Assembly: GCF_000161455.1 (NCBI RefSeq)
Contig: NZ_CM000745.1
Span: 3,294,812 to 3,358,811, forward strand
DNA from: Bacillus pseudomycoides DSM 12442
GTDB lineage: Bacteria > Bacillota > Bacilli > Bacillales > Bacillaceae_G
Direction of reading: 5' to 3'
Length of the DNA stretch: 64,000 nucleotides
Shown here: one piece after another, positions 26,980 to 35,995 of the stretch
Numbering within the stretch: position 1 is the stretch's first letter
Layout of the letters: every line of letters begins with the position of its first letter
Position numbers and translations under genes: made by a program
The notes under the pieces: generated by a model
Seen by the model: only the letters and a program-made list of their open reading frames with translations
Database searches by the model: none
What the model was told of the DNA's origin: nothing

Positions 26980-26984
26980 TGTTA

Positions 26985-28271
26985 TTACGCCTCCATTACT
27001 AATAATTGTGGGTCGTTCAATAAACGTTTAATTTGGTTTAATGCTTTTTGAGCAGTTGCGCCGTCAATTAAACGATGGTCAAAGCTTAGAGATAATGCTA
27101 ATACTGGAGCTGCAACGATTTCACCGTTTTTCACAACTGGTTTCTCAGCGATACGGCCAATACCAAGGATTGCTACCTCCGGGTGATTAATAACTGGAGT
27201 GAACCATTGTCCACCTGCAGAACCAATGTTTGTGATTGTGCAAGAAGCACCTTTCATTTCTGCTGGAGCTAGACGACCGTCACGTGCTTTACCAGCAAGC
27301 TCATTGATCTCGTTAGAGATTGTGAAGATAGACTTACGATCTGTATCTTTAACAACTGGTACCAATAGACCTTTGTCTGTATCAGCTGCGATACCGATGT
27401 TGAAGTAATGTTTATGAACGATTTCTGAAGATGCATCATCTAAAGAAGTGTTCAACATTGGGTATTCACGTAATGCAGATGTTAAAGCTTTTACAACGTA
27501 TGGAAGGTAAGTTAATTTAATACCTTTGTCAGCTGCAACAGCTTTGAACTTTTTACGGTGAGCAACAAGTTCTGTTACATCTACTTCGTCCATTAATGTT
27601 ACGTGAGGAGCTGTGTGTTTAGAGTTAACCATTGCTTTCGCAATTGCTTTACGGATACCGCTCATTTTCTCACGAGTTTCTGGGTATTCACCAGCTGGGA
27701 TTGGTTGTGCTTTTGGTGCTTCTTCTTTCGCTGCTGCTGGAGCTTCTGCTACTGGAGCTTCAGTTGCTGCTACTGCTTGTCCACCATTTGCAAATGCATC
27801 GATGTCAGCTTTTACAACGCGGCCATTTTTACCAGTGCCAGCTACTTTATGAATGTCTACACCTTTTTCACGAGCGTACTTACGTACAGATGGCATAGCA
27901 ATTACGCGCTCGTTTACTACTTCTTCAGCTTCTGCTGGAGCTGAAGTAGCTGCTACTGGAGCTTCTGCTTTTGCTTCCTCTGCTTTTGGAGCATCGTCAT
28001 GGTCGTCACCTTTAAATTTAAGGTTTTCGTATCCAGGAGCATCAAACTTAATTAAAGTATCTCCTACCACTGCAACTGTACCTTCTTCTACAAGTACTTC
28101 AAGTACTTTACCTTTAACTGGAGAAGGGATCTCTACAACTGCTTTATCATTTTGTACTTCAAGAAGTACGTCGTCTTCGTTTACTTCATCGCCTGGTTTA
28201 ATAAACCATTTTACGATTTCACCTTCGTGGATACCTTCACCGATATCTGGTAGTTTAAATTCAAATGCCAC
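26985..28271 (-). CDS. pdhC: Dihydrolipoamide acetyltransferase, E2 of pyruvate dehydrogenase
   Basis: Core of the complex: one N-terminal lipoyl domain (lipoyl lysine in VQNDKAVVE, about K43), an Ala/Pro/Glu-rich linker, a peripheral-subunit binding domain (MPSVRKYAREKGVDI, GTGKNGRVVKADI), and the catalytic domain with FDHRLIDGA (His-Asp). 428 residues, normal for Bacillus. Start is GTG, supported by AGGGGG about ten bases upstream. A hairpin lies between pdhB and pdhC. Confidence 0.97.
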   Translation of the reverse strand: MAFEFKLPDIGEGIHEGEIVKWFIKPGDEVNEDDVLLEVQNDKAVVEIPSPVKGKVLEVLVEEGTVAVVGDTLIKFDAPGYENLKFKGDDHDDAPKAEEAKAEAPVAATSAPAEAEEVVNERVIAMPSVRKYAREKGVDIHKVAGTGKNGRVVKADIDAFANGGQAVAATEAPVAEAPAAAKEEAPKAQPIPAGEYPETREKMSGIRKAIAKAMVNSKHTAPHVTLMDEVDVTELVAHRKKFKAVAADKGIKLTYLPYVVKALTSALREYPMLNTSLDDASSEIVHKHYFNIGIAADTDKGLLVPVVKDTDRKSIFTISNEINELAGKARDGRLAPAEMKGASCTITNIGSAGGQWFTPVINHPEVAILGIGRIAEKPVVKNGEIVAAPVLALSLSFDHRLIDGATAQKALNQIKRLLNDPQLLVMEA

Positions 28272-28313
28272 GGAATTCAGCCCCCTGATTCATATCATTA
28301 TTATGGAATAAGC

Positions 28314-28348
28314 ACAAAAGAAATCAGCATGTGCTGATTTCTTTTGCA
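28314..28348 (-). other. Stem-loop between pdhB and pdhC
   Basis: Perfect 15-bp stem (CAAAAGAAATCAGCA and complement) with a very small loop, 15 to 50 bases past the pdhB stop. On the transcript strand it is followed by only a weak T stretch, so it may be a leaky terminator or an RNA-stability element that sets E1 to E2/E3 ratios. Confidence 0.65.
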
Positions 28349-28363
28349 CATGAAAAACTAAAA

Positions 28364-29341
28364 TTAGAAGTTCATTACTTTGTTAACAGCTTCAACAATA
28401 TCTTTATGGTTTGGTAACCATACGCTCTCAGCTTGAGAGAATGGGAATACTGTATCAGCAGCTGCAACACGTACAACTGGAGCTTCTAAGTTTAAGATTG
28501 CACGGTCGTTAATTTCCGCTACAACGTTTGCTGCAATACCAGCTTGTTTTTGAGCTTCTTGAACAACAACTACGCGGCCTGTTTTTTCAACAGAAGCAAT
28601 GATTGTTTCGATATCTAATGGTTGAACTGTACGTAAGTCAACAACCTCTAAAGAGATACCTTCTTTTTCAAGTTCTTCAGCAGCTTTTAATGCAGCGTGA
28701 ACCATAGCACCGTAAGCGATAACAGATACATCTGTACCTTCACGTTTGATATCAGCTTTACCTAAATCAATTGTGTATTCGCCTTCTGGTACATCTTGAC
28801 GGAATGAACGGTACAATTTCATATGCTCTAAGTAGATAACTGGATCGTTGTCACGAATCGCAGAGATTAAAAGACCTTTTGCATCGTATGGAGTAGATGG
28901 AATAACAACTTTTAGACCAGGTTGTTGAGCCACTAATCCTTCTAAGCTATCAGCATGTAGTTCAGGAGTATGAACACCACCACCGAATGGAGAACGAACT
29001 GTTACTGGAGCAGTCCAACGTCCACCAGAACGGTAACGCATACGAGCTAATTGACCAGAAATTGAATCCATTACTTCATAAACGAAACCAAAGAATTGGA
29101 TTTCTGGAACTGGACGGAATCCTTCAAGTGCAAGTCCAACTGCAAGTCCACCAATACCAGACTCTGCAAGTGGAGTATCCATTACACGGTCTTCACCGAA
29201 TTCAGCTTGTAAACCTTCAGTAGCACGGAATACACCGCCGTTTACACCAACGTCTTCACCAAACACAAGTACGTTAGGGTCATTTTTCATTTCAACGCGT
29301 AAAGCATCAGTGATTGCTTGAATCATTGTCATTTGAGCCAT
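28364..29341 (-). CDS. pdhB: Pyruvate dehydrogenase E1 beta subunit
   Basis: 325 residues, transketolase-type pyrimidine-binding and C-terminal domains. Motifs include FGEDVGVNGGVFRATEGL, DTPLAESGIGG and the thiamine-site segment RSPFGGGVHTPELHADS. It pairs with PdhA to form the thiamine-diphosphate E1 that decarboxylates pyruvate. It begins three bases after pdhA, so translation is probably coupled. Confidence 0.96.
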   Translation of the reverse strand: MAQMTMIQAITDALRVEMKNDPNVLVFGEDVGVNGGVFRATEGLQAEFGEDRVMDTPLAESGIGGLAVGLALEGFRPVPEIQFFGFVYEVMDSISGQLARMRYRSGGRWTAPVTVRSPFGGGVHTPELHADSLEGLVAQQPGLKVVIPSTPYDAKGLLISAIRDNDPVIYLEHMKLYRSFRQDVPEGEYTIDLGKADIKREGTDVSVIAYGAMVHAALKAAEELEKEGISLEVVDLRTVQPLDIETIIASVEKTGRVVVVQEAQKQAGIAANVVAEINDRAILNLEAPVVRVAAADTVFPFSQAESVWLPNHKDIVEAVNKVMNF

Positions 29342-29344
29342 GGC

Positions 29345-30460
29345 TTACTTCGACTCCTTTTCTTTGTAAATTTCATACTGTTCAGCTAAGTTGTAAGGCA
29401 TTTTTTCGTACATGATTTCCATTAAATCAGTAACTTTTTGTTTTGGAGCTTGGTCAGCCTTAGCAATTGCTTGTTTGATATCTTCTTTAGCTTCTTCGAT
29501 TACCTTTTCTTCTACTTCTTGAGACCATAGGCCTTTGTTTTCTAAGAATGCACGGAAGCGTACGATTGGATCTTTTTGTTCCCATTCGTTTTCGATATCT
29601 TTTGTACGGTAACGAGTTGGGTCATCACCAGCCATTGTATGTGGACCATAACGGAATGTTAAAGTCTCGATTAAAGTAGGACCTTCGCCATTTACTGCGC
29701 GCTCACGAGCAAAAGCAGTTGCTGCGTATACAGCTAATGGGTCCATACCGTCTACTTGAATTCCGTAAATACCTGCTGCTACTGCTTTTTGCGCTACAGT
29801 TTTTGCTGCAGATTGTTTTTCTACTGGAGTAGAAATTGCATAACGGTTGTTTTGAACAACGAAGATTGCTGGAGCTTTGAATGCACCTGCAAAGTTCATA
29901 CCTTCGTAGAAGTCACCTTGAGAAGCACCGCCGTCACCTGTGTAAGTAATTGCAACAGATTTTTTACCACGTAATTTCATACCTAACGCAACACCAGCAG
30001 TTTGGATAATTTGCGCACCGATGATGATTTGTGGAGCAAGTGCATTTACATTTTCAGGCATTTGGTTACCCATGAAGTGTCCACGAGAGAATAAGAATGC
30101 TTGGTATAATGGTAAACCATGCCATACTAATTGTGGAACGTCACGATATCCTGGTAAGATGAAGTCTTCTGCTTCAAGTGCGAAATGACTTGCTAATTGA
30201 GAAGCTTCTTGTCCAGCTGTTGGTGCGTAGAAACCTAAACGTCCTTGACGGTTTAAAGAAATAGAACGTTGATCTAGTACGCGAGTATACACCATACGGC
30301 GCATTAATTCTTTTAATTGATCATCAGTTAATTCAGGCATTGCTGCTTCATTCACAACTTCGCCTTTTTCATTTAAAATTTGTAATGTTTCAAATTGAGC
30401 TGCGATAGCTTTCATTTGCTCATCAACATTAAATAGGGTCTTTTTTGTTTTAGTACCCAT
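29345..30460 (-). CDS. pdhA: Pyruvate dehydrogenase E1 alpha subunit
   Basis: 371 residues; the thiamine diphosphate-binding motif GDGGASQGDFYEGMNFAG begins near residue 185 and ends with NNRYAIS. It carries out pyruvate decarboxylation and reductive acetylation with PdhB. The ATG at 30460 was chosen because GAGGTG lies about seven bases upstream; a GTG nine bases earlier overlaps that site. First gene of pdhABCD. Confidence 0.96.
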   Translation of the reverse strand: MGTKTKKTLFNVDEQMKAIAAQFETLQILNEKGEVVNEAAMPELTDDQLKELMRRMVYTRVLDQRSISLNRQGRLGFYAPTAGQEASQLASHFALEAEDFILPGYRDVPQLVWHGLPLYQAFLFSRGHFMGNQMPENVNALAPQIIIGAQIIQTAGVALGMKLRGKKSVAITYTGDGGASQGDFYEGMNFAGAFKAPAIFVVQNNRYAISTPVEKQSAAKTVAQKAVAAGIYGIQVDGMDPLAVYAATAFARERAVNGEGPTLIETLTFRYGPHTMAGDDPTRYRTKDIENEWEQKDPIVRFRAFLENKGLWSQEVEEKVIEEAKEDIKQAIAKADQAPKQKVTDLMEIMYEKMPYNLAEQYEIYKEKESK

Positions 30461-30644
30461 TCCGTTCACCTCTTCCTCTCTTGAACCATATTCTGAAACG
30501 CTTTCACTAGCAACTAGCTAGAAAGAAAACGCAACCATGTAAACCGACAGGAAACCTCGCCGGTTGAGAATAATTTTGTGTACCTAACAATCTGTACTAA
30601 TGTTTTTTCAGAAACATATTAATACAATCTTGATCACGTTTTTT

Positions 30645-30674
30645 AGTTTACAACTATTCTAATCACGATGTCAA
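30645..30674 (-). promoter_or_regulatory. Candidate pdh operon promoter
   Basis: Minus-strand TTGACA (30669-30674), 18-base spacer, TAAACT (30645-30650), about 180 bases upstream of pdhA. The leader also contains a small AACCG/CGGTT stem near 30542-30564. The remaining 270 bases up to yjcZ hold no gene. Confidence 0.5.
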
Positions 30675-30901
30675 TTACTTTGGTTACGTTTTTTTTTATG
30701 AATAACATTGAGGTTTCCACTGTACATAGGTGTTTTCATTTTCACATCTGTATTAGTAAGCAATAACCTACTGTTATATTATTCCCTTTTTAACCATCTT
30801 TTCATCGTAGAATAATATGTAAACGATTAATTCTTCTTAGTTTTTCTCTCTTTACAACAAAAATATGCAATCGCTTCTTCCTTTTCTAGGCGAATGTCTA
30901 T

Positions 30902-30929
30902 ACACTCCTAATCACTCTCCCATACATTA
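30902..30929 (+). promoter_or_regulatory. Mother-cell (sigma-K/E-like) promoter of the YjcZ gene
   Basis: ACAC, then 15 bases, then CATACATTA, about 45 bases before the start codon. Both sigma-K (CATAnnnTA) and sigma-E (CATACAnT) -10 patterns fit. Confidence 0.45.
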
Positions 30930-30973
30930 TAATAACCGCAGTGTTAGCGGGAAATGATAAAGGAGGTCATCTC

Positions 30974-31123
30974 ATGTACGGATACACATATTGCTATCCA
31001 ACTTGTTCATATCCTTCCTATGGCTATGGAGGTTCTTGCGGAGGAGGATCCGGACGCGGCTTTGCCTTAATCGTTGTATTGTTTATCCTTTTAATTATCG
31101 TTGGTGCTGCTTGCATTCGTTAA
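30974..31123 (+). CDS. YjcZ-family tiny membrane protein
   Basis: 49 residues: a Tyr/Cys/Gly-rich N-terminus (MYGYTYCYPTCSYPSYGYGG) and one C-terminal helix GFALIVVLFILLIIVGAAC, the signature of the YjcZ/tiny transmembrane Bacillus family of sporulation proteins. AAAGGAGGTCATCTC precedes ATG; an upstream in-frame ATG has no ribosome site. A stem followed by T residues ends it. Confidence 0.85.
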   Translation: MYGYTYCYPTCSYPSYGYGGSCGGGSGRGFALIVVLFILLIIVGAACIR

Positions 31124-31151
31124 TGTAAAACAAAACAACTATAGAAAGAAA

Positions 31152-31178
31152 CAGGCGGCTATGCCGTCTTTTCTTTTT
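31152..31178 (+). terminator. YjcZ gene terminator
   Basis: GGCGGC TAT GCCGTC stem (one G-T pair) followed by a T-rich tract. Confidence 0.65.
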
Positions 31179-31315
31179 ACTAAACGAACTCTGATGAAGA
31201 AAGTGCCGCACCCGGCATACTCTTAATTCTCTCCAATTATATATAGAGGCTATGTACTTTATCATGACTTTTTTCAGCTCCTTTGGTAGACTAAAGGAGA
31301 AAGGAGAGATTGTGA

Positions 31316-31870
31316 ATGCTTACAATGAATGATGTAATTCGTGAAGGAAATCCCATTCTACGAGCAGTAGCAGAAGAAGTACCTCTGCCAGCAAGTGAAG
31401 AAGATATACGTACTCTTAAAGAAATGATCGAACTTGTAATAAACAGTCAACACCCTGAAATGGTTGAAAAATATAATTTACGTCCAGGAATCGGGATTGC
31501 TGCACCACAAATTGGCATTTCAAAAAGAATGATTGCTGTTCATGTTACTGATACAAATGAGACATTATACAGCTATGCTTTATTCAATCCAAAAATTATT
31601 AGTCACTCCGTTGAACGTACATACTTATCGGGCGGCGAAGGGTGCCTATCTGTAGATCGTGAAGTTCCCGGCTACGTTCCGCGTTACACACGAATCACAG
31701 TTAAAGCGACTACTATCGATGGTGAAGAAGTAAAATTACGTTTAAAAGGGTTACCAGCGATTGTATTTCAACATGAAATTGATCATTTAAACGGCGTAAT
31801 GTTCTATGACCACATTAATCAAGAAAACCCTTTTGCATCCCCTGATGATGCAAAACCATTCGAAAGATAA
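31316..31870 (+). CDS. def: Peptide deformylase
   Basis: Metal-dependent removal of the N-formyl group from nascent proteins. 184 residues with all three motifs: GIGIAAPQIG, EGCLS (metal cysteine) and QHEIDHLNG (two metal histidines, catalytic Glu). This longer type with the insertion ASEEDIRTLKEM is the defB/ykrB form found next to pdh in B. subtilis. AAGGAG lies nine bases upstream of the ATG. Confidence 0.95.
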   Translation: MLTMNDVIREGNPILRAVAEEVPLPASEEDIRTLKEMIELVINSQHPEMVEKYNLRPGIGIAAPQIGISKRMIAVHVTDTNETLYSYALFNPKIISHSVERTYLSGGEGCLSVDREVPGYVPRYTRITVKATTIDGEEVKLRLKGLPAIVFQHEIDHLNGVMFYDHINQENPFASPDDAKPFER

Positions 31871-31876
31871 AATAAC

Positions 31877-31911
31877 AAAAAAGCAGAAGCTTTAGCTCCT
31901 GCTTTTTTTAT
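31877..31911. terminator. Bidirectional terminator, def and ykrA
   Basis: AAAAAAGCAG...CTGCTTTTTTT stem-loop between two convergent genes. Confidence 0.8.
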
Positions 31912-31937
31912 AATGAAATGGTTCCCATACTCTTTTG

Positions 31938-32711
31938 TTACAATAAATGAGCCCACTGTAAGCCGTGAAGAATCCCATCTTCACTAACATCTTTCGTCAC
32001 ATAATTAGCAAGTTTTTTCAAATCCTCATGACCATTCCCCATCACAATACCTGTTCCTACCGCTTCAATCATCTCTAAATCATTTAACCCATCTCCAAAA
32101 GCATAGACCTGTTCACGTTTAAATCCTAATTTCTCAATAAACTTTTCAATTCCCTTTGCTTTTGAACCACCATTTGGGATAATGTCCATCGAATATGCAT
32201 GCCAACGAATAAAGTGAAAATCTGGATAATCATGAAGAAACTTTTCTTCTTCACCTGCTTGGCAAAAAAGAAGCGTTTGATAAATATCACGTTTTTCATA
32301 AAAACCCGGTTCATATACTGGATGTTCAAACTCCAAACTTCCGAAACTTTCTTTTACATAATCATGATATTCTACTGTTGCCTTCATATCCTTATGATCT
32401 AAATAAACAAGCGGGTATCCCTCTTGCTTTGCAAATCTTGTAAATGTATGTAACGTATTAGAATGTAGCGGATTTTTAAATATAACCTCATCTTCAAATA
32501 CAACATATTGGCCATTAAAACTAACATAATTATGAATATTAAGTTCATTACGAATATCTTCAAACATGAAAGGCGCACGCCCTGTCGCAATTGCCACATG
32601 TACTCCTTTTTCCTGCAACATACGCACGGCTTCTCTTGTAGATTGCGGAATTTTTTTATCATGATCTAGTAATGTTCCATCAATATCAAAAAAGACGATT
32701 TTATCATTCAT
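31938..32711 (-). CDS. ykrA: Cof-type HAD phosphatase YkrA
   Basis: 257 residues; HAD motif I FFDIDGTLLDHD, motif II ATGR, and motif III/IV AFGDGLNDLEM with the GNGHEDLKKLANYVT segment of the Cof subfamily. It probably dephosphorylates small phospho-metabolites; substrate unknown. The ATG at 32711 starts directly before the motif and follows AAAGGG; in-frame codons upstream lack ribosome sites. Position beside rpoY-rnjA matches B. subtilis ykrA. Confidence 0.88.
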   Translation of the reverse strand: MNDKIVFFDIDGTLLDHDKKIPQSTREAVRMLQEKGVHVAIATGRAPFMFEDIRNELNIHNYVSFNGQYVVFEDEVIFKNPLHSNTLHTFTRFAKQEGYPLVYLDHKDMKATVEYHDYVKESFGSLEFEHPVYEPGFYEKRDIYQTLLFCQAGEEEKFLHDYPDFHFIRWHAYSMDIIPNGGSKAKGIEKFIEKLGFKREQVYAFGDGLNDLEMIEAVGTGIVMGNGHEDLKKLANYVTKDVSEDGILHGLQWAHLL

Positions 32712-33115
32712 TTTCAAAACCCTTTCTAGCCCTTCTATGTTCCTACCTTGACTATTTCTTTTCAAATCCTAAAAAAAAGTATAACATATTAAACATCTGT
32801 GAAGAAAGCGTTCACTTCCTAACCTTATTCGCACAATATGCATATACTATCAAAAGAACATTGATGTTTGTTTGAATGAATTTTCTTTTCTAATCTATCT
32901 CATACTATATTCATAACTGGGGGGCATACTGCCTGTGAGAGCCAAAAACGTAACATAAGATTACATCTGCACGAGTCAATAAAACCCTTGAATATCCGGA
33001 CAGCACTTCCCTCATTTCTCTTCTATGATTTCCTAGTATGTAGAGATGAAGAGTTACTACTGACTAAACAAAAAATAAGTATGCATATTTGAAATAAGGA
33101 AAGGAAGGAGTAATC
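32712..33115 (+). other. Gap between ykrA and the basic-peptide gene
   Basis: About 400 bases without a long gene. TGAATT (32877-32882), 18-base spacer and CATACTA (32901-32907) closely fit the forespore sigma-G pattern TGAATA/CATACTA. About 200 bases of leader would follow. A run GGGGGG at 32919-32924 lies before a seven-codon GTG frame, which I do not call a gene. Confidence 0.4.
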
Positions 33116-33187
33116 ATGCTGAAGAAGCTGAAGAAAAAGTTAAAACGATATTTAAACGATTTAGTCCGTAAAAAGACCATGGCTTAA
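33116..33187 (+). CDS. 23-residue basic peptide
   Basis: A minute reading frame that begins MLKKLKKKLKRYLNDL and ends with TMA, with net charge around +9 and an amphipathic helix pattern. A strong ribosome site (AAGGAAGGAG) stands five bases before ATG and a weak hairpin plus T run follows the stop, which argue for real expression. No family recognised. It lies 119 bases upstream of rpoY but is separated from it by that hairpin. Confidence 0.5.
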   Translation: MLKKLKKKLKRYLNDLVRKKTMA

Positions 33188-33192
33188 ATCGT

Positions 33193-33211
33193 GCCCATTT
33201 CGGGCTTTTTC
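33193..33211 (+). terminator. Weak terminator after the basic peptide
   Basis: GCCC ATTTC GGGC followed by TTTTTC; only four base pairs but GC-only. Confidence 0.5.
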
Positions 33212-33305
33212 TTCATTCTCATTCGAAAAAACATGAAAATCATGACTATTTGCTTTATAATAGGTAACAGATAATGCAAAACATAGACAAGGAGAGGTTT
33301 TCCCA

Positions 33306-33518
33306 ATGATTTTTAAAGTATTCTATCAAGAAAAAATGACTGAGGTTCCAGTACGTGAAAATACAAAAGTTTTATATTTAGAAGCGGAATCTGAAAGAGA
33401 CGTTCGTACAAAATTACAAAAGTTCGCATATAATATTGAGTTTGTCCAATCTGTTACTGGCGCTCATCTTGAATACGAAAAGCAAAATGCTGATTTAACA
33501 TTAACGGAGATCGTATAA
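33306..33518 (+). CDS. rpoY: RNA polymerase epsilon subunit
   Basis: 70-residue small subunit of Firmicute RNA polymerase (formerly YkzG), resembling phage Gp2-like folds. Visible: MIFKVFYQEKMTEVPVRENT, the ESERDVRTKL helix and IEFVQSVTGAHLEYE. It stands three bases before rnjA, the conserved rpoY-rnjA operon. A GGAGAGG ribosome site precedes ATG. Confidence 0.95.
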   Translation: MIFKVFYQEKMTEVPVRENTKVLYLEAESERDVRTKLQKFAYNIEFVQSVTGAHLEYEKQNADLTLTEIV

Positions 33519-33521
33519 TTT

Positions 33522-35189
33522 ATGAAATTCCTAAAAAATGATCAGGCGGCCGTTTTTGCTCTTGGTGGACTCGGTGAAATCGGCAAAAATACATATGCTG
33601 TCCAATTTCAAGATGAAATTATTATAATTGATGCTGGAATTAAATTTCCAGAAGACGAACTTCTCGGAATCGATTACGTGATTCCTGATTACACTTATTT
33701 TGTACGAAACGAAGATAAAATTAAAGGGTTATTTATCACACATGGTCACGAAGATCATATCGGTGGAATCCCTTATTTATTACGCCAAGTGAACATCCCA
33801 ATTTATGGTGGGAAATTGGCAATCGCCTTAATTAAAAACAAGTTAGAAGAGCACGGATTACTTCGTAAAGCAAAACTTTACGAAATTCAAGAAGACGATG
33901 TTATTAAATTCAAAAAGACATCTGTTTCCTTCTTCCGTACGACGCACAGTATTCCAGATTCATATGGAGTTGTTGTGAAAACACCGCAAGGGCAAATTGT
34001 TCATACGGGAGACTTTAAATTTGATTTCACACCAGTAGGGGAACCAGCAGATTTAACGAAAATGGCAGAAATCGGTAAAGACGGTGTCCTTTGTCTCTTA
34101 TCTGATAGTACCAATAGTGAAGTACCTAACTTTACAATGTCTGAACGCCGCGTCGGTGATAGCATTCAAGATATTTTCCGCAAAGTGGAAGGACGTATTA
34201 TCTTTGCAACCTTCGCGTCCAATATTCATCGTTTACAACAAGTTGTAGAAGCTGCTGTTGAAAACAATCGTAAAGTAGCTGTATTTGGCCGAAGCATGGA
34301 AGCAGCAATTGAGATTGGTCATAATCTTGGTTATATTCGTTGTCCAAAAGATACATTTATAGAAGCGTCTCAACTAAATCGCCTACCAGCTAATAAAGTT
34401 GTTATTTTATGCACAGGTAGTCAAGGGGAACCAATGGCAGCACTCTCTCGTATTGCTAACGGTACACATCGTCAAATTCAAATTATCCCTGGTGATACAG
34501 TTGTTTTCTCTTCTTCACCAATTCCAGGGAATACAGTTAGCGTAAGCCGTACAATTAATATGTTATACCGTGCTGGTGCTGATGTTATTCATGGTAAACT
34601 TTCAAACATTCACACAAGTGGACATGGTGGACAAGAAGAACAGAAGTTAATGCTACGTCTCATTAAACCTAAATACTTTATGCCAATTCATGGTGAATTT
34701 CGCATGCAACGTATGCATATGAAATTGGCAAACGATTGTGGTATTCCAGAAGAAAATTGCTTCATTATGGACAATGGTGATGTTCTTGCCTTACGTTCAG
34801 ATGAAGCAAACGTTGCTGGAAAAATCCCATCCGGCTCTGTTTATATTGATGGAAACGGCATTGGTGATATTGGTAACATTGTATTACGCGACCGTCGTAT
34901 TCTTTCTGAAGAAGGACTTGTTATCGTAGTTGTCAGCATTGATATGAAAGAATTTAAAGTTGCAGCAGGACCTGATATTATCTCTCGTGGATTCGTTTAT
35001 ATGCGTGAGAGTAGCGATTTAATCAACGATGCACAAACTTTAATTACTACTCATTTAGAAAAAGTAATGGAGCGAAAGACAACACAATGGTCTGAAATTA
35101 AAAATGAGATTACAGATACATTAGCACCATTCTTGTATGAAAAAACAAAACGCCGTCCAATGATTTTACCAATCATTATGGAAATATAA
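33522..35189 (+). CDS. rnjA: Ribonuclease J1
   Basis: 5'-3' exo- and endoribonuclease central to mRNA decay. 555 residues; metallo-beta-lactamase motif HGHEDHIGG near residue 74, HTGDFKFDF, the beta-CASP segment with FATFASNIHRLQ, and HTSGHGG with HGEFRM later. B. subtilis SR1P enhances GapA-RNase J1 interaction, which links this gene to the SR1P cluster at 20.6-21.1 kb. Confidence 0.97.
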   Translation: MKFLKNDQAAVFALGGLGEIGKNTYAVQFQDEIIIIDAGIKFPEDELLGIDYVIPDYTYFVRNEDKIKGLFITHGHEDHIGGIPYLLRQVNIPIYGGKLAIALIKNKLEEHGLLRKAKLYEIQEDDVIKFKKTSVSFFRTTHSIPDSYGVVVKTPQGQIVHTGDFKFDFTPVGEPADLTKMAEIGKDGVLCLLSDSTNSEVPNFTMSERRVGDSIQDIFRKVEGRIIFATFASNIHRLQQVVEAAVENNRKVAVFGRSMEAAIEIGHNLGYIRCPKDTFIEASQLNRLPANKVVILCTGSQGEPMAALSRIANGTHRQIQIIPGDTVVFSSSPIPGNTVSVSRTINMLYRAGADVIHGKLSNIHTSGHGGQEEQKLMLRLIKPKYFMPIHGEFRMQRMHMKLANDCGIPEENCFIMDNGDVLALRSDEANVAGKIPSGSVYIDGNGIGDIGNIVLRDRRILSEEGLVIVVVSIDMKEFKVAAGPDIISRGFVYMRESSDLINDAQTLITTHLEKVMERKTTQWSEIKNEITDTLAPFLYEKTKRRPMILPIIMEI

Positions 35190-35227
35190 AAAAAGGACAA
35201 TGCTTGCTGCGAGCATTGTCCTTTTTT
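35190..35227. terminator. Bidirectional terminator, rnjA and ktrC
   Basis: AAAAGGACAATGCT / AGCATTGTCCTTTTTT, 14-bp perfect stem. Confidence 0.9.
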
Positions 35228-35242
35228 ATTTCACATTATATC

Positions 35243-35908
35243 CTATCGTAAGAAGTGCTTAAAGCGATTCACTTCATCATCATGACCAATTACAATTAAA
35301 ATATCTCCTGATTGAATATTTTCTGTAGCTCGAGGAGAAACAATAACTTCCTTCCCTCGCTTAATTGCCACAATGTTTAATCCAAACTTCGCACGAATAT
35401 CTAGTTCAATTAAAGAGTGGCCATCAATTTTTTTATTTGCGATAATTTCTACAATACTATGCTCATCTGAAAGCTCTAAGTAATCTAATACGTTACTTGA
35501 AGCAATATTATTCGCAATTCGTTTTCCCATATCGCGTTCAGGATGGACAATATGATCTGCCCCTATTTTAGTTAACACTTTTTCATGATAATCATTTTGA
35601 GCCTTAACAGTAATATTTTTTACGCCTAATTCTTTTAAAATAAGAGTCGTTAAAATACTCGCATTTAAATTGTCACCAATCGCAACAACTACATGATCGA
35701 AATTGCGAATTCCAAGGCTCTTTAAGACCATTTCATCTGTTGAATCTGCAATCACTGCATGCGAAGCAATATTTGCAAATTCATTTATCTTGTCTTCATC
35801 AGAATCAATTGCCATTACTTCCATACCTAATTGAGCTAATTCACGACAAATACTGCCTCCAAAACGTCCAAGTCCGATGACAGCAAATTCTTTCTCTTTC
35901 TCACTCAC
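35243..35908 (-). CDS. ktrC: Potassium channel gating subunit KtrC (RCK)
   Basis: Cytoplasmic ring-forming subunit that gates a KtrB/KtrD-type K+ channel. 221 residues: RCK-N Rossmann domain with GLGRFGGSICREL and the nucleotide-binding acidic end AIDSDED, followed by an RCK-C domain (about residues 135-221), the part that binds c-di-AMP in family members. Start GTG with GGAGG upstream. No channel gene is adjacent, as for B. subtilis ktrC beside rnjA. Confidence 0.9.
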   Translation of the reverse strand: MSEKEKEFAVIGLGRFGGSICRELAQLGMEVMAIDSDEDKINEFANIASHAVIADSTDEMVLKSLGIRNFDHVVVAIGDNLNASILTTLILKELGVKNITVKAQNDYHEKVLTKIGADHIVHPERDMGKRIANNIASSNVLDYLELSDEHSIVEIIANKKIDGHSLIELDIRAKFGLNIVAIKRGKEVIVSPRATENIQSGDILIVIGHDDEVNRFKHFLR

Positions 35909-35995
35909 ATGAATTCCTCCAATAACATCAAGTCCTGTCTACTTTTATTGTAGCATACTTTATATTCGCCACAAAGACTAGTAATCAACGTATAC

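Noticed and set aside
27853..28311. 152-codon Ser/Thr-rich frame on the plus strand
   Set aside because: It is antisense to the pdhC lipoyl domain and linker; composition reflects the complement of Ala/Glu codons.
30493..30505. TGAAAGCGTTTCA in the pdhA leader, minus strand, similar to a CcpA cre site
   Set aside because: It is one base short of the 14-base cre pattern, so the final CA falls out of register; not called.
32778..32788. CcpN-box match TATGTTATACT upstream of ykrA, minus strand
   Set aside because: The match includes TATACT, which may simply be the -10 of the ykrA promoter; there is no second box and no metabolic link.
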